A stretch of 64,000 nt of DNA from Nocardioides marinus (GTDB lineage Bacteria > Pseudomonadota > Alphaproteobacteria > Rhodobacterales > Rhodobacteraceae), in NCBI GenBank assembly GCA_019801415.1, contig JAHVJD010000004.1, forward strand, positions 186,001 to 250,000, written 5' to 3'. The notes below the pieces were generated by a model, which was not told the DNA's origin, did no database searches, and worked only from the letters and a program-made list of their open reading frames with translations. Below, piece by piece: positions 62,340 through 64,000 of this stretch (position 1 is its first letter; each line of letters starts with the position of its first letter). A program made the translations under genes and the position numbers.

Positions 62340-64000
62340 TTATAGCGCCGCCAGTGCCTCGTCGGCTTCTTGCCGGACCTTTCGGGCGGCGCTGAGGCGC
62401 ACGGGGCCATAGCCGCGGATTTCCATCGGCGCTTTCAGCACTTCCAGGCAGGCTTCGTGGTTCTGGCCGTCATATCGTGCGGCCACCTGTTCCAGCGCCT
62501 GTTCATACCAGCGCAACAGGTCGCGGTGCAGCCGGGCTTCCTCGTGGTAGCCAAAGATGTTGAAGGCCGTGCCCCGCAGGCGCTTGCCCCGTGACAGCAG
62601 GTCCATCAGCGGGCGCAACCAGGGGCCAAAGGCCCGCTTCACGGGGCGTCCGCGGGTATCGCGCTTCCATGTCATCAGCGGCGGGGCCAAGTGGTACTTG
62701 ACGCTGAAGTCGCCCTCGAACTCTTCATTCAGCTGGTGCTGGAAGGTCTCGCTGGTCAGCAGCCGGGCAACCTCATACTCGTCCTTGTAGGCCATCAGCT
62801 TGAACAGGGAGCGCGCTGCGGCGCGGGTCAGCTCATCGCGCACGTCTGTGGGTAGCGCCTTGCGGAAGCGTTCCAGCGTATCCGCGTAGCGCGCGGCATA
62901 GTCACGGTCCTGATAACCGGTGAGGAAGGTCGACCGGCGGCCGATCAGCGCCTCCAGCGTCTCTTCCTTGGGCTTGGGCTCCTCGTAGTGGTCGGCGACC
63001 AGTTTTGCATCCACCGCCATGGCGCGGCCGATGGCAAAGGCCAACCGGTTCTTCTCGATGGCAACGCCATTCAGTTCGATCGCCTGGTCCAGCGCGCCCG
63101 CGCTCACCGGCACCAGCCCCTTCTGCCAGGCAAAGCCCAGCATCATCACATTCGCCAGAACCGCATCGCCCAGCAGCGTCTCGGCGGCCTCGTTGGCGTT
63201 GAAGCCTGACAGGTTCTGCGGCCCCACAGCGTCGGCGATGGTCTTTTCACGCACGCCCGCCATCAGGTCGGCATCGCGGCGCAGCACCAGATCGCCAGTG
63301 GGCATCTCGGCGCGGTTCAGCACCACCTTGGTCCCCGCCCGATAGTGGACCGAGGCCTTGGGCGCCGAGCTGACAACCACGTCGCAGCCGATCACCGCAT
63401 CCGCGCTCGCTTCGCCGATCCGCACCTGGTTCAGCGTCTCGGGGGCGTTCGACAGCCGGATGTAGCTCAGCACGGTGCCGAACTTCTGGGCGAAGCCGGT
63501 GAAGTCGAGCACGCTTGCGCCCTTGCCCTCCAGATGCGCCGCCATGGTGATCAGCGCGCCGACGGTGACAACGCCGGTGCCGCCGACACCGGTGACCAAC
63601 AGGTCGAACGGTGCCTCCAGCGACGGCAGGTCAGGCGCGGGCAGCTTGGCGGTCAGCCGTGCCGCATCCAGACCCGCGATCTTCTTCTTGCGGCGGGTGG
63701 CACCCTCGACGGTGACAAAGCTGGGGCAAAAGCCGTTCAGGCAGGAGAAGTCCTTGTTGCAGGTCGACAGGTTGATCTTGCGCTTGCGGCCAAACGGCGT
63801 TTCCTTCGGCTCTACGCTCAGGCAGTTGGATTCCACCGAGCAGTCGCCGCAGCCCTCGCAGACCAAATCGTTGATAAAGGCGAACCGCTTGGGGTCCTCC
63901 ATCTTGCCGCGCTTGCGGCGGCGGCGTTTCTCGGTCGCGCAGGTCTGCTCGTAGATCAGCACGGTCACGCCGGGGATCTCGCGCAGCTCGCGCTGCACCG
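62340..64000 (-). CDS. indolepyruvate ferredoxin oxidoreductase, C-terminal half
   Basis: About 553 codons; the N-terminal half (ThDP-binding alpha part) lies beyond base 64000. The fragment begins in the ferredoxin-like part: CEGCGDC...NC and CNKDFSCLNGFCPSF, cysteines for iron-sulfur centres. Next comes the gamma (POR) domain, VTGVGGTGVVTVGALITMAA, and a long C-terminal region found in the fused single-chain IOR of proteobacteria (about 1,130 residues). Oxidises aryl-pyruvates to aryl-acetyl-CoA with ferredoxin as acceptor. Ends 41 bases before the bidirectional hairpin. Confidence 0.9.
   Translation of the reverse strand, partial: VQRELREIPGVTVLIYEQTCATEKRRRRKRGKMEDPKRFAFINDLVCEGCGDCSVESNCLSVEPKETPFGRKRKINLSTCNKDFSCLNGFCPSFVTVEGATRRKKKIAGLDAARLTAKLPAPDLPSLEAPFDLLVTGVGGTGVVTVGALITMAAHLEGKGASVLDFTGFAQKFGTVLSYIRLSNAPETLNQVRIGEASADAVIGCDVVVSSAPKASVHYRAGTKVVLNRAEMPTGDLVLRRDADLMAGVREKTIADAVGPQNLSGFNANEAAETLLGDAVLANVMMLGFAWQKGLVPVSAGALDQAIELNGVAIEKNRLAFAIGRAMAVDAKLVADHYEEPKPKEETLEALIGRRSTFLTGYQDRDYAARYADTLERFRKALPTDVRDELTRAAARSLFKLMAYKDEYEVARLLTSETFQHQLNEEFEGDFSVKYHLAPPLMTWKRDTRGRPVKRAFGPWLRPLMDLLSRGKRLRGTAFNIFGYHEEARLHRDLLRWYEQALEQVAARYDGQNHEACLEVLKAPMEIRGYGPVRLSAARKVRQEADEALAAL

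Overview
The window is GC-rich, densely coded DNA with many 1-4 bp start/stop overlaps. The gene set is typical of a marine alphaproteobacterium of the Rhodobacteraceae (Roseobacter group): a TauR/Xsc/SoeABC sulfonate pathway, a C-P lyase operon with a DUF1045 gene, a tungstate transporter, GtrA/GtrB glycan modification genes and a fused indolepyruvate:ferredoxin oxidoreductase. The genus is not fixed by what can be read here. No rRNA, tRNA, CRISPR array, transposase or phage gene was seen, so this looks like chromosomal core and metabolic-accessory DNA.

Layout. 0-7.4 kb: end of an Ada-type methyltransferase, an OmpA-type lipoprotein, an FMN reductase, a DAO-family oxidase divergent from mnmD, an EamA transporter, a lytic transglycosylase and dapA. 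7.5-20.7 kb: taurine and sulfite metabolism. Tpa converts taurine to sulfoacetaldehyde, Xsc gives acetyl phosphate plus sulfite, AckA can turn acetyl phosphate into acetate and ATP, SoeABC oxidises sulfite and a TauE/SafE permease may export sulfur anions; TauR is the regulator. Paired 10-bp direct repeats matching the TauR-box pattern lie before xsc, before tpa and between tauR and a divergent arsR-permease pair. 20.8-27 kb: a BKACE-transaminase pair, a FrnE-like DsbA protein, a CaiB/BaiF CoA-transferase and a CocE/NonD hydrolase.

27.2-30.9 kb: a gtrB-gtrA-methyltransferase-gtrII glycan cassette. 30.9-34.4 kb: nadA-nadB-nadC (de novo NAD). 34.7-36.9 kb: tungstate ABC transporter in the order permease-ATPase-binding protein. 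36.9-44.6 kb: the C-P lyase locus phnF / phnGHIJKLN, DUF1045, phnM, without phnP or a phosphonate importer. 44.7-51.2 kb: a tightly coupled seven-gene glycan operon on the minus strand (four glycosyltransferases, a phosphatase, a deacetylase, a methyltransferase) with no assigned product.

51.6-62.3 kb: a large MscS-type channel and a YejABEF-like peptide ABC operon whose last gene, a CoA-transferase, is coupled through a TTGA overlap, with a TetR regulator upstream and divergent. 62.3 kb to the end: the C-terminal half of an indolepyruvate:ferredoxin oxidoreductase that runs off the window. The most promising leads are the TauR-box set that appears to bring an ArsP-like permease into the taurine regulon, the seven-gene glycan operon, and the 2H phosphoesterase in a C-P lyase locus that lacks phnP.
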